From Aphanomyces cochlioides (taxonomy: Eukaryota; Oomycota; Saprolegniomycetes; Saprolegniales; Verrucalvaceae), in assembly GCA_019828595.1 (NCBI GenBank), contig JAHQRK010000025.1, positions 930,001 through 994,000 on the forward strand: a stretch of 64,000 nt of DNA, read 5' to 3'. Of this stretch, positions 40,159 through 52,149 are shown one piece after another. Every line of letters begins with the position of its first letter. Position 1 is the stretch's first letter. The position numbers and the translations under genes are program-made. The notes under the pieces are model-generated. The model saw only the letters and a list, made by a program, of their open reading frames with translations, searched no databases and was not told the DNA's origin.

Positions 40159-42565
40159 CTACGGGAAATTAGAGTCACGGAAGAACACTTGGCGAATATC
40201 TTCCAGGATTTGGTCATGGCCTTCAGAATCCTCTTGCTTTATCGTCCACTGGATACGGCCTTGGTCAGTCAAAGTACGTTCCAAGCCTGCAAATGTATGC
40301 TCTGGGTCTTTTTCATCCAAAAAGCGCTTCAATTCACGCAACGCTGCGCCTCTCACTTGCTTGACTGGGATCTGTTTATTCTTCATACCACGCGCAATAA
40401 CGTCAAAAGTAACAGTCGGCTCCAAGCAAGCGAGAAGCAAAAGATTTGGTCAAAAAGTGACTGAGGCGTCGACAGAGGGAAGCTCTATTGGCGACAAGTT
40501 GACTGAATTTATGCGTGGCGAGCCATTGTACTTGTATTTGATTGACGAAGTGGCTGGAAGTGTTGTCGTGCCAAAGGAAAACGATGAAGTCTATCCCATC
40601 CCAATTCCATCGGACAACGTGACATTCCTCACGACAAGCTTGCCTTGGATTCAACGAGGGTTTAAGCTGTTGAAGCTTGGGATAGCCATTGGAGATCAAG
40701 TTGGCGTCAAACCTGGGAGTGGCTACAAAGCTTCGGCATTAAGGTGGATGATGACGATGATGGCAAAGAAAAAGATGACAAAGAGGAGAACCCCTTGGAC
40801 GAGGCAATTCAAAGTGTAATCGACAGGAAATATTGTCCTTCGAGACTTTAAACCGAAGTACGACAAACGACGTTGGCACCGTGACTTCGCTTGCTTCGAA
40901 TAGACTTGTTGTGACGACTGCTGTTGCCTGCTTGATGTCAGATTTCATCTTGTCGGCTGCGTCATTTGTCAATTCGCGAGACTTTGTCACTTCGAGAGAA
41001 ATGGCTTCAATTGTCTCTTCAATGAGTCGGGTGGATTTTTCTATACTCTCCACAGCATTCAGAATATCGCTGTTGTCAACGATACTTGTAAAGTATGGAT
41101 GATTGAGGACTTCCTTTGCGCTCAACCGCATCTCAGGATCGCAAACCAGCAATCGATGAGCTAAATCCTGGCCTTGTTCGTCGGACATATTTGCCTCAAT
41201 TCTGGCTTTGAGTTGTTCATCAGTCCATGTCGCCGCTAATTTTATGCGACCCGTGACCATATCTTGGTTGACATCGGTCGGAAGAAGTTCGACACCACTG
41301 AGCATTTGATATACCATGCAACCGAACGACCACATATCAATGGCAGGGGAAGCGTTCACCAGCGAATAAGGTAACTGGGATGTATTTTCGGGTCGAAAGG
41401 ATCTCACGACGTACTTTTCACGAAGTTTCAATTTCTTCCACTGTTGCAGATCGTGCATTTGGCCTTGCCAGTACGCTTTATGCGAGGCTACTGCTTCTTT
41501 TGTTTCCAACTTGCAGAACATTTCTAGTTTCAACATGAATTACATCAAAGTTGTAATCTATTACCTGTAGGTAATACACCCGAGCTGAATTTGTAACCCA
41601 TTGGTTGACCGATTGGAGTCGCCGCGTCAAAATCGATGAACTTCAGCACATGATTCTGGACTCGAAGGACATTGAGTTTCTTGACATCGCCATGCACCAG
41701 GCCATGGTCGTGTATTTCTGCTAAATGTTTGGCCACTTCTTCGAGCATTCCACGAATAGCATTCTCTGTTGGTCGTACTTTCAAGAAGATATCTTCCAAG
41801 CTTCGATCAGCGGCAGTCATGACCAAAACATTAGGATAGTTTTTCATGTGAATTCCACCATGAAGGGTCAAAGATTTAGCATTCTGTTGAAATATAGCGA
41901 GGGGAAGGGATAACATCAATTCCACAGACATTGCGCCTCGTAAGAATTTGCGACTTTCAATTTCAGGAATATAGTCGCCTTCGTTGCGCATGAATTTCAG
42001 CACAACTTTGATTTTCCCCCCAAAACTTTGCTGGCAGTACGACAAAAATTCAGTCTTTGTCATCTCTCCATTCTTGTCTTTATTCCAGAGAGCATACTCT
42101 TCGTTCCATTTTTCAGTATCACGGAGAAACTACAAAGAAAACTTTTAAGAATCACGCATTTGGCAGACTTACGGTTTTATCTTTGGCATTTCGCTCCACA
42201 GATTGCCGACCCAACGTCCGATTGCAAGCAATGAATTGCTCAGCATTCAAGAAACCGTTCATTTCATATTCATCAAATACTTGCTCACAAATGCCATGGT
42301 CATAAGCATACACGACAACTGATGTGGCACTAACGTGAACAGCTGTACATTCTTGAAGAGTTGTCTCGTTTGGGAGTCTGTCGCGTGCCAAATTTCTCGA
42401 CCAAATCGATCCTTTGCATATGCTAAAGCCTTGTATACATCTCGTTTGTTGGCAGCTGACTCAAATAACGTGTGCTCCAAGATAGAACTGACGACATCTG
42501 CGCGAACGTCAGGCTTCACTGGAAGACATGGATCCAATAATGTTGTCCATGAAAAGCAATGCGCT
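40159..42565 (-). pseudogene. EF-hand-like/protein-kinase-like gene with internal inversion
   Basis: Exon 1 (about 42565-42173; frameshift near 42370) begins in mid-protein (LLDPCLPVKPDVRADVV). Introns lie at 42130-42172 and 41524-41564. Exon 2 holds an EF-hand-like loop (NKDKNGEMTKTEF), a kinase N-lobe Lys (VVLKFM), HGDVKKLN (HRD Arg is Gly) and IDFDAATPI (DFG is DFD). Splicing the second intron joins SSGVLPT to EMFCKLE, a plausible activation-segment end. Exon 3 continues AIDMWSFGCMVYQML, RLLVCDPEMRLSAKEVLNHP and a coiled coil up to about 40840. The expected continuation is inverted (40445-40835), and the C-terminus (QVRGAALRELKRFLDEKD) resumes at 40440-40159. The altered HRD and DFG suggest a pseudokinase; the start is missing. 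Confidence 0.7.
40445..40835 (+). pseudogene. Inverted internal segment of the kinase-like gene
   Basis: Here the coherent reading is on the plus strand: KLTEFMRGEPLYLYLIDEVA, NDEVYPIPIPSDNVTFL, SLPWIQRGFKLLKLGIAIGD, then in an adjacent frame IKVDDDDDGKEKDDKEENPL and DEAIQSVIDRK. On both sides the coding sense is minus. The simplest reading is a local inversion of about 390 bp that separated the middle of the gene from its ends. Confidence 0.65.
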
Positions 42566-42583
42566 GAATGTAGAATTCACTTA

Positions 42584-43919
42584 TTATCCTAATAATGAAA
42601 GCATAATTGCCTTTTTGTTCGCCAACTCAAGCAATTTGTTGCATTCTTGAGAGGCAAGAGTCGCGTAGAGCTCGTTTATCGAATAACAAAGCCAAATTTT
42701 GATCTCGGCCTCTTGGGCGGCTGCAACAATGGCCATCATGCCAGCATAACCCAAACGATTCCTTCGCAAATCTATTTTCTTGAGTGAGCTCATGCAATGT
42801 ATTCCATCTGCCAAGCAAATCGCTTCGTGGTCTTTCATGCGGTTTCAGCGCAAGTCCAATACTTCCAAATGCGACTGTTGTAAATACGGAATGAGCATCT
42901 CCCAAATGACACAATTTGCAAAAATGCCACTGCCACTCAGCCGAAGTTCCTCCACTTTGAGTTTGTGCAAGGATTGAACGAAAGGTCGAATATGCTCACT
43001 CAAGTCTTGAGTGATTTGATCGAGGTTTAGCTCCTCCACCCGCACCAAAGCTGTTGCAACGCCATATCTTGAAGGAGTGTGAAAATCCAAGCGCACTCTA
43101 TAATCTGAATATCCGCTGGCTCCGTCGAATAAAACATTGGACGCATCGATGCCAACTATTTTGAAGCGCTTGACGCTTGTACTGTTGAGCAGAGCGGTTA
43201 CGACTTGTTCCCGCAGAGATAAGTCTCCCCACGAGAAATGTGCAATCGCAAAGTCTTGAATGGGCTGCAAAGTGATCCACTGCATCAGATTCTTCGCCAT
43301 GGACGCTGTGATTGTACAATGGTCAGCATGGCTGCGTTGAAAAGTACGAATGCGTAGACACCTCAGAGTGGAACAGTTGGCGGCAAATTCAAAGATAGCC
43401 GAGGTCAACGCTGCGTTGCAGTCATACCAACTCAAACCAACCAAGTACTTGTAATGAAGCAAATTGTCCATCAGCAACGAGTTACCACCGTTTGGAGTCC
43501 AATATGCTAAATTCCTAATCTCTTTCAATCGAAAATTCTTCCACTGCGTCAACCATTCAAAATGAGGTGTCATGTCCAATCGACGCTATTGAATGCAAGC
43601 CGATGCATCGGTGTGTTGCCGTAGCCACAACGGATCGACAGTGTTGTCCACTTCGATAACTGAATAAAGCTTAGCGATATGTTCGCAATGAGGGCGAGAA
43701 ACTTCAGTCATCTTTGTCAAGTCTAATTGATGCCATACATACCAGGACCTCAGCTTGCGCTGTTTCAAGTGCTTCAGGTTTTCCAATGGACCTGGGATAT
43801 TTGCAGGATGCCACGCCCTCAAAAAACAACTCCAACATGGTCCACTTGGGGACGAAGAACGCAATCTTGACAACAATTTCCACAGGAAGTTGTGGCATCA
43901 CTCGCTTTTGTTTCTTCAT
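42584..43919 (-). pseudogene. A-type F-box-like/LRR gene with one frameshift and two stops
   Basis: Start at 43919 (MKKQKRVMPQLPVEIV). A one-base shift occurs near 43815 (after LELF). The remaining frame is continuous to 42584 except for stops near 43585 (in ACIQ-RRLDM) and near 42841 (LEVLDLR-NRMKDHE). All blocks are present: HIAKLYSVIEVDN, TQWKNFRLKEIR, HCTITASMAKNLMQWI, LREQVVTALLNSTSVKRF, LKKIDLRRNRLGYAGM. The usual AAPATV is AAQEAEIKIW. Confidence 0.88.
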
Positions 43920-44539
43920 TTTTCGTGACTTGGAAGAACAAAAATGAAAAGTGTCATTATCTATCGTGGCGATTTCGATGACATGGTCTCTAGTGCTTTC
44001 GCAACTGACAATTCTCAATCTGTCGCCTTGTCCCAAGTTTGATCGGTTTATTCCAGTGTGAAGTAGAGATTATTGAATCGCTCTCTGGCATGCTTTTTGA
44101 CCGCTTTTTGATCAGGGGATTGGAAATTTGTCGTGCATTTTGATTGTATTTTTCAAAAACTAATATGCCGTTCGTTATTACATGGAACAACTTGCTTCCT
44201 ACAAAATCTCTCTGTCTCTACCACATACCAGATCACCGAATTTGAACCTTAATCCTGTATCATCTACTCACAGCTGATATATTACTACTTCGCAAATGAC
44301 TTATTCGTCACCTCTTTCTTAAAGAAAGTGATTTACACTTTACAAGTGTTGGTACTATAGAATGGGGTTGCATCACTCTTCTTTCACAAATGAAATGTCA
44401 CTGCGTAATATCTCTCTACGAATTTCCATCAAAGTGACGTGGTAAAAACTATTTCAAATCGTCAGCACAACACAACTGTCAATTATCATTGTCTCAACTC
44501 CAACTCACATCCATATACTAGTAGTCAATAATAGTTTTC
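43920..44539. other. Shared upstream region of a divergent LRR pair
   Basis: No coding similarity; it lies between start codons at 43919 (-) and 44540 (+). Confidence 0.4.
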
Positions 44540-45892
44540 ATGGTTTCGACAATTGGAATCAAGAAACAGAAGCGAGAGATGTCACTGCTTCCTTTGAATA
44601 TTGTGGTCAAGATTGCGTTTTTCATCCCCGGGTGGAGCATATTGGAGATGTTTCTGAGGACATTGAGTCCTGCAAATGCGTTGGGACCACTCGGACATCT
44701 CTGGGAATTGAAGCAGCTCCGTTGAGATCCCAGCAACTTGAGGCCGGATTTAAACTTGAACTTGATGGAGGAAGCCTCTCGTCCTCATGTCGAAAGCGGC
44801 GCAAAGTATCATTCAGTTTTATCCATGTGAGCCCAACTGTCGATCCGTTGTGGCTACGGCGATATGTTCATCAATCGACTTGCATTCACCGGTGGCGATC
44901 ACCCTATGGCAAAAAAAAACGTCTGACTTTGAATAGTTGACGCAATCGAAGCATTTTCGCTTGACAGAAGTATGCGATTCACCAGGTGATAATCCAAACA
45001 GCGGTTTCTCGTTGCTGATGGACAATCTGCCTCATTACAAGTCCTTGATTAGCTTGATTGGACATTGCTACGACGCTGCCTTGTCCTCAGCTATCACTAA
45101 GTTTGCCAAAAAGAGCTCCAAACTGACGAAACTGCACATCGACGCCTTGGAAGGCACTTCGGCTGGTACTATCACAGCGTCCATGGTTCTCGAGTGGAAA
45201 TCTTTGCAGCCCATTGAAGCCTTAGTAATTGGTTATTACACATGGAAAGACTTACTGTAGCTGTGCGGAATCAAGTCGCTGCGACTGTGCTCAACACCAA
45301 AACAGAGGAGGAATTCATGATATTTTGCAATGACACAGCCCACCTTTCATTTCGAGGAGCGTGGTCAGTATCGTGACTCGGAAGTATATTTAGAGTTTTA
45401 CAATCCCACAAGACATGGCGTTGGAACAGGTATTGTACTGAGGGGTTGAGCTTGATCTAGATCAAATCGCACATGATTTGAGTGGACTTTTACAAACATT
45501 TTTTCAACGTCTACTGGATCCAAAAGTGTAAAATCTTTTTGTGAGTGGCCATGATATGTTGTTTACCAATTGTGTGCATTTTACAAATGCACATTCCGTA
45601 TATACAACAGTCGCATGTGAAAGTATTGGACTTGCACTGGAACGACATGAAAGACCACGAAGCGATTTGCTCTTCGGAAGGAATTCTGTGTATGAGATCG
45701 CTCGAGAAAATCAACTTGCAATACAATCGCTTGGGGTACACTAGCATCAAGGCCATCGTTACAGCCGCCCCAAGTTCTTTGAAGCGCATTTTGATTTCCA
45801 GTTCGGCCAACAAATTCTACCAGACTTGTGCCCCACATGAATGCAACGAATGAGTTGAGATGGTCAACAAAAAGTCAATCTATCTCTTCTAA
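44540..45892 (+). pseudogene. A-type F-box-like/LRR pseudogene
   Basis: ATG at 44540, GIKKQKREMSLLPLNIVVKI, FIPGWSILEMFLRTL, then TGA at 44723 (in KQLR-DPSN). The frame shifts repeatedly: SPTVDPLWLRRYVHQSTCIH, TQSKHFRLTEVCDSP, LLMDNLPHYKSLISLIGHC, an abbreviated ASTVxEWKSLQPIEALVIG segment, then DLDQIAHDLSGLLQTFF and the LRRs (KVLDLHWNDMKDHE, LEKINLQYNRLGYTS, AAPSSLKRILIS) to TAA at 45890. Highly decayed. Confidence 0.85.
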
Positions 45893-46374
45893 TATACAGG
45901 AAAGTTCCCCTGAATCCAATATCTACATCTGTTTGCGACGTTAAATTCCGAAAGTTCACTTGCGGGGAATATTCAGGACCAAGATGAGTTGGATTATATA
46001 ATATTCTGGATTTAGTTCATTTGTCCCCCACCAAAGGCTTCATTCGTTTTTTCCAAATGACGAAACAGAAGAGGGATATGCCATAGCTTCCTTTGTTTTA
46101 CCAAGTGGAGGAAAATCCAATGTGCTTCTTGTGAGCTTCAGTATAGTGCTTTGAGTTCTTCCCACGCTTGCTGGAATGGTGGTGGCAAATGATAAAACAT
46201 GAAATTTCGATAAAAGCTGTTCAATGAGACGTCGTGTATTTTTCCATGTTACGACCAATGATTCAGTTGGTCGAGACAGAAGTTGACAATTCTCTGAATG
46301 TCATGCAGAGATGTTGTCGTTCTCTTCTTTTTTAGGACGGCAGTTCCTTCCTGTCATTGTTTCATTGTGGAGGT
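45893..46374. other. Intergenic with an A-type leader scrap
   Basis: At 46056 ATGACGAAACAGAAGAGGG reads MTKQKRDMP, then TAG and LPL, the start of an A-type gene. Similarity vanishes within 60 bases. The rest shows nothing recognisable. Confidence 0.55.
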
Positions 46375-47721
46375 ATGACGGAATCCAAGACAGGGACTCT
46401 GTTGCTGCCGTTGGATATTATGATCAAGGTGGTTTTCTATATACCAGAGTGGTCGACAGTTCTGGATCTTCTTCATGCGCTTTGTTGGAACAGCGATCTT
46501 GGACCGCTAGAAGACCTAATGAAGTTGCATGAGATGGGATGGAGGGACGTACGCCTTTGGCCTCAATTGGACTTGTACCGATTAGACGAAGTGGCACGCG
46601 TGCATGTGGAAAAGATTGCCAAGTATTATGGAGCCATCACACTTACTCCTGACGTCGATTTAGCATGGTTGAGACAAATTGTATCTCCAACGACTGGTAT
46701 TGATTTTCTCGCACACGGCGAAGACGGAGATATAACGATGGAGCTGTTCAACAAACTAGTGGGGTTTCGATTGATATCGATCGAAAGATTCCATACAGAT
46801 GAACTCCCAATTTCAAACAAACTTGCCCGACTTCTTCCCCAGTACAAGCATCTCACAAATTTTTATTGGAGCCACTTTGATACAGCTATGGGCGAGGCAA
46901 TTTTTAAATTTGCGGTAGCGAGTTCTACATTAGTAGAGCTTATCGTCAAGACTCCGAATCGAGAGAGGTCCAATCATTGCACCCTGACGAGCTCGATGGT
47001 TCAAAATCTTCTCATGTGGATCAAATTGAAGCCCATACGACTGTGTCAACTGATAGGATTTTCTTGGGAATCTACAGCTCTTTGAAGTGAAGTCATTAAA
47101 GCCCTGAGTGAGCACAAGACTGTCAATCATTTTTCAATTATTGACATGGATGTGTCGGATTTTTCTTTCGCTGGATCTTGTGGACGGAATGGAAATTTAT
47201 TAAATTTGATGTTTAGCTACCCAAGAAGACATGACGAATTTGGACACCGGCAAGTTGTACACTCGACGGATTTAATGCTCATGATGAAAAACCAAGAGTT
47301 CAGACAGTATGTGGAGTCCTTTCTTCAATTATTGCTTGATCCACGAGTTACACGACTTTGTGTGTACGCTTGTGGTATCATTCAAAGCCCTGCGTTCTTG
47401 GATATGCTGGTACCATTGCTACAACAATCCTATTTGGAAGAAATGGACTTGTATGGAAACTCAATGTCGGAGACTAAAGTAATCCGCCTGGCTGAAGGTA
47501 TTCGTCCTCTGAAGACTCTGAAAAGAGTGGTGTTGCTTGACAATAATTGTGGCTATCTCGGAGCGAAGGCCTTCATTGATGCAGCCCCTGCTTCAGTGAG
47601 GAAGATTTTGGTCGAAAAGTCAGAGTCCGGTCTATTGAAACAAAGACTATCGTCTGAAGAAGTGAAAGAACTCGTTCAGTTGGCAGAAGAAAAGTCCATT
47701 CAGCTGTTTGGCGAGAGATGA
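46375..47721 (+). pseudogene. B-type F-box-like/LRR gene with one in-frame stop
   Basis: ATG at 46375 (MTESKTGTLLLPLDIMIK). Frame complete to 47721 apart from TGA at 47083 (in ESTAL-SEVIKAL). B-type features: VVFYIPEWSTVLDLLHAL, GPLEDLMKLHEMGW, LWPQLDLYRLDEVARVHVEK, SPTTGIDF, HCTLTSSMVQNLLMWI, then LRRs YLEEMDLYGNSM, LKRVVLLDNNCGYLGA, AAPASVRKILVEKSESGL and QLAEEKSIQLFGE. The single stop without other damage suggests recent loss, or a readthrough candidate. Closest relative: 54829-56377. Confidence 0.88.
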
Positions 47722-48929
47722 ATATCTCAATTCAGTCGATTAAAGGTGCATTCCATCAATATTTCATTGAATCAAGTGACATCTAGCATCATACTTCGAA
47801 AGTAATACTTTTGGCAAGAAAGGACTGGTAGCTCCGAAATAGACTATGAAGCCAGTCTACATTCACCGGTCACGTTAGCTAACGACTTTCTACTTGGCAA
47901 TTCCCTCCAAGTGAGTCAAGAAACGTCGTCCATTTTCTGCAACTCGAGAGAAGGTCATATCTTGCCCCGAACCGAATATAGTCACATCTGACCTGACCCA
48001 GATATGACCTGTTTCGGACACTACCCAAGAAATTAGATTTGCGATCCAATTATTTGGACTACACTGGTATGGAAGCCATTCGTACAGCCGCTCCAGCTTC
48101 AGTGAGTCAATTGCATTTCGATCAAATGACTCACAGCCAGTTGTTTCGACTTTGGTGAATTCTTTGAGAGGTCATCAAAGTCGACCTGTCTTTCCTATAG
48201 ATATGAAGACAATTTCTAAACCCATATTCAGCGCTTCTCATTACAGTGCACCGCAATAAGCTAATACTAGACGAGTATTAGCATATTTAGATGTCTACTC
48301 TGTTCGACATATTTATATTGAAATAACATTTTTCAACATTTAAGTCCTGAATGTGACCATAAATGTGTTTAGTCGAGCTATTTGGCAATTTCGTTGACAG
48401 TGAATCCTTCTCGTCTAACTCAAGTTGGGATTCCATTCTAAAGCATCACACAATTAGAAATGTATTCAATGTCCTGGGAAAACAGATGCCTGCACTCTTA
48501 CGACGATAGGACTAGTCTGAAATATTCCCGATATTTCTTCGCCTTTACATTAACGGTTCAAAGTTAAACAGGCTAGTCTCTATAGTAAAGACACTCATGA
48601 TATCTTTGGATCGAATTTGCTCTGGGATGTTATACTCCCGTTCTTGCCAACATTTTACATTGAGGAATTAGATGTGAACAAATCTATTTACGGCGTGATG
48701 GGAAGATGACTATCCTTAAAGCAGTCTCACAACCTATGAGAGATTGTATTTGGCGTGTGCCATCGTTTCAAAGGAGTAAGGATGTTGGCTTAATGTCTAA
48801 TCAGCTGCTCTCTTAGTCTATTTCTGTGTGTCGATTCTCTAGATTGTATTTGCGAAGAAATGCAGTAGCATGTTATTCCAGACATCTCTTGTGATATACT
48901 TTCAAGATTCCGCTAGATAACTCAACTGT
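47722..48929. other. Intergenic with an LRR scrap
   Basis: About 48015-48160 (+) reads KKLDLRSNYLDYTGMEAI, AAPASVSQLHFDQMT, a single LRR-end remnant. The rest of this 1.2 kb is AT-rich and gives no match. Confidence 0.55.
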
Positions 48930-49400
48930 TGGGGCGTATGTGTAAGTATGGAATGAGCAATTACAAGATCACACGATTGGCAAAAATGCTATCACCCCTC
49001 AATTGAAGTTTCATTACTTTTGGGTTTCGCAATGATTGAAAGAAAGGTTGAACGAGTCCACTCAAGTGGATTTCGTCCAAATTGAGCTCCTCCATCGGCA
49101 CGTGAACTCTTCAACGCCAAGTCTTCTAGGCGTACAAAAGACTAAGTGTAGCCCAGAGTCATAAGAACGAAAAGCTGGAGGTGACAATGCCAACTATTCG
49201 AAAGGACTTGGCGGTTGTTTTGATTAGCAGAGCCGATGCGACTCGATTCTGTAATGATAATTCTTCACGTGAAATCTCTCATGACAAAGTCTTGAATGGG
49301 TTGCGACGTCATCCACTTGAGAAGATCATTCGCCATCGACATTGTGATACTGCAATAATTTGTATGACTACCTTCAAACGCACTAACATGGAGATAAATT
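48930..49400 (-). pseudogene. A-type LRR remnant
   Basis: The minus strand reads (S)ITMSMANDLLKWMTSQPIQD near 49350-49290, then the LRDQ, EELNLDEI and SGLVQPFFQSLRNPKV codons near 49110-49010 and ILPIV-SCNCSFH near 48960. Many frame breaks. The plus-strand frame at 49181-49618 is its shadow. Confidence 0.7.
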
Positions 49401-49483
49401 ATATCGAAATGAGGCCAAGGTTTATTCCTCTATCGATAGATCTGAGAGAATTGACTAGGACAGAAAATAGCATATATTTTGTT

Positions 49484-49515
49484 AGCCCCCCCCCGCGCCT
49501 GCCCCCCAGCCCCCA
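49484..49515. repeat. C-rich tract (G-quadruplex-type on the minus strand)
   Basis: Runs of nine, six and five C in 32 bases interrupt otherwise AT-rich DNA, exactly where the minus-strand remnant gives way to a plus-strand LRR scrap. Confidence 0.7.
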
Positions 49516-49670
49516 TGTTGACGCAGTGGAAGAAATTTCGATTAGCAGTGGTGATCAACAAAGCACATCAAAATCCAAGGACTGGTCTCATTACAAGTAC
49601 TTGATTAGCTTGACTTAGTATGACTGCAACTCAGCTTTGACATCGGTTAGCTTTCAATCTGCCACCGCTC
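49513..49670 (+). pseudogene. A-type LRR fragment
   Basis: MLTQWKKFRLAVVINKAHQN, then SHYKYLISLT, TAG, YDCNSALTSVSFQSAT. Fifty codons of the middle region only. It meets the tail of the minus-strand gene at 49647. Confidence 0.75.
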
Positions 49671-51016
49671 ATGGATTCGATTTTGTTCTCTATCAAAGAG
49701 ATCGATAGACTTTTTGTCGGCCAATTCGAACAACGCATTGCACTCACAACGGGAAAAAGTCGCATCGAGTCCCTTTATCGTATAGCAAATGGAAACGTGT
49801 TTCACAGTAGCTGGGGCAGCCGAAACGATTGCCATCAGACCAGTATAACTCAGATCATTGAAGATCAAATTAATTTTCTGGAGCGATCTCATACAGCGAA
49901 TTCCTTTTACCAGCAGAAAAGCCTCGTGGTCCTTCATATAATTGCATTCCGACTCCAATTCTTCCAAATGCGACTGTGGTAAATACGAAATGAGCATCTC
50001 CCAAATCACACAATTGGCAAAAATGCCGTAGCCTCTCATCCCAAGTTTCTTCACTTTGGGGTCGAGCAGAGATTCAAAGAAAGGTCGAACGAGTCCGCTC
50101 AAATCTTGTGCAATTTGATCGAGATCAAGCTCCTCCACGGAGACTTCATCGCCAAATCTCCTGGGTTTGAAAAACTCCAAACACAATACTGAGTTATCAT
50201 AGCCACAGCCCGCATCGAAGTAAACATCAGCTGCATCATTGCCGATAATCATGAAGCGATCCACAGTTGTAGTCTTGATCAGAGCCGACGCGACTTGACT
50301 CCGCAATAAAAAGTCTTCCCATATGAAGTCTGCCATGATAAATTCTTGAATGGGTTGCAACGAGCTCCATTTGAGAAGATCATCTGCCATAGACGTTGTG
50401 ATAGAACAACGTCCACCTTCACGATCCATCGAGGCATGTATATTTAGTTTCGTCAGTGTGGAGCTCGTTCCGGCAAATTCCAAGATTGCTGAGGTCAATG
50501 CTGCGTTGCAGTTGTGCCAAGTCAACTCGACCAAGTAGTTGTAATGAGGTAGATTCTCAATCAACAACGAGACACCAATGATTGGAATGTGATATGCCTC
50601 GTTGCTCACTACTGTCAGTCGAAACTTGTTCCACTGCGTCAACCACTGAAAATTAGACGTGATGCTAAAGAGCGACCGATACCAATGAATGGAAGTCGAG
50701 GGATGGACATATATCGCTCAAGCCACAAAGGATCGAACTTTTCACGTACTTTGATAGCTGAGTAATACTTTGCAATGCATTCGACGTGGGAACGAGAGGA
50801 TTCATCCAAACTTGTCAAGGCTAGATGAGGCCACAAGTTGCTGGGATTCCACTTGAGCTGTTTCAATTGCCACAGATGTTCCAGTGGCCCCAAAGCATTC
50901 GCAGAACGCAACGCTCTCATAAACAACTCCAACGTATTCCACTCAGGGATGAAGAACGCAACTTTGACCACAATATCCAAAGGAAGCTCATGCATCTCTT
51001 GCTTCTGTTTCTTCAT
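49647..51016 (-). pseudogene. A-type F-box-like/LRR gene with one dinucleotide frameshift
   Basis: ATG at 51016 (MKKQKQEMHELPLDIV). Family order is intact to LWLERYM near 50715, where TATATG stands for TATG, a 2-base insertion in an AT repeat. The next frame runs without damage from there to 49647: TQWNKFRLTVVSN, LPHYNYLVELTWHNC, CSITTSMADDLLKWS, LRSQVASALI, VEELDLDQIAQDLSGLV, HLEELESECNYMKDHE, LQKINLIFNDLSYTGLM, AAPATVKHVSICYT, ELADKKSIDLF. One slippage event away from intact, so polymorphism or sequencing error is possible. Confidence 0.9.
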
Positions 51017-51400
51017 TTGTCCAGTCTTAGTTGATGAAATAATGAATAGTGTCAGTCGTGGTGAATTCTTTCACATGGTGAAATTTTCGGAAAACAATCT
51101 GGGACAAGGCAAACTCTGTCAATTTTCAGTTAAAACTCCCGAATCAATGAGCCGGCCATTGGCCATACCGATATAAAAAAACTCGAAGTTAGTTCTTCTT
51201 GCTTCTCCAGGAGATGGCTATTTGGCACAGTAAGAAAAGCCAGCAAAAAGTCAATCTATTTTTGTATAACGACGAGAGTATCAGATAGCTGGTTGTTTCA
51301 GAATTTGAGATGACTGAGCTATATCCTTCTGCGTTCAGGCCATCAATTATTGAGCACTCTGTATACAAATGAAGAGCGGTTGAGAATTGCCAGTTGCTCT
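51017..51400. other. Upstream region, no recognisable gene
   Basis: 5' flank of the preceding minus-strand LRR gene. No coding similarity. Confidence 0.4.
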
Positions 51401-51985
51401 GGGAGATGCGGGAAATCAACAATTTAAAAAAATACGTCTTTATTTTTAAAAAAATATTGCTCAAAACTTTTTTAAATTACATGATTGTTGGTGTATACAA
51501 CATTTACAAAAGTTTCTTTAAGTTCCAAAATCTATGACTTGTCGCTTAAAAAACTAACCAAGACATTTCCCATTGCGATTACTTTTCGTTGAAACTTATA
51601 GCTATAAGTACAGTCTACAACTGAGAACAATGAAATCCAGGATTGAAATGGTTTGAATATGTTTTTTTTTAATGTAAAGTTAAAAGAAACTTCTAAAAAC
51701 TCCGACTTTGACGTTGAAAAAACCAAAGAATACATGACAAAAGTTGATGTTTCTCGACTGATATCCTCATGAAATATTCCTAAGTACCTTGTCCTAAAAT
51801 ATCAAGCTTTGAATCGTTTGGGAAGTGAGGGTTTTTTTAGGTCGTTTTGCAAGTTTCTTTTTAGATTATATAATCCTAAAAGAATCCTCTCTAAAAGAAT
51901 CTCGAAGAAACTTTTTTTAAATTTTGGGAATATTTTTTAAAATTATTGATAGTTTTATTAAAAGTCGTGATTTCCCGCATCTCCC
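51401..51985. mobile_element. AT-rich MITE-like element with 18-bp terminal inverted repeats
   Basis: GGGAGATGCGGGAAATCA at 51401-51418 is perfectly inverted at 51968-51985. Next to the ends, AT-rich blocks (TTTTTAAAAAAATATT near 51440 and its counterpart near 51925-51945) extend the symmetry imperfectly. The 585-bp interior has no coding potential. I see no obvious target duplication in the flanks, so the superfamily is undetermined. Confidence 0.75.
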
Positions 51986-52149
51986 TGACATAGGCACCAG
52001 AGATCATTAGATAGACATTGCCATGACAGAATATGACGCTTTTCACTAGTTCATTTGCCAAGCGTCAAGAATCACTCAACGAAAGTTAGATGTAGTTTCT
52101 TAAACAACTGAATGAGTACAGTATCTTTCGCAAATTGGAAGAGCTCATT

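Noticed and set aside
49181..49618. 145-aa plus-strand ORF
   Set aside because: Mostly antisense of a minus-strand LRR remnant and crosses the C-rich tract; only its last part overlaps a sense LRR scrap.
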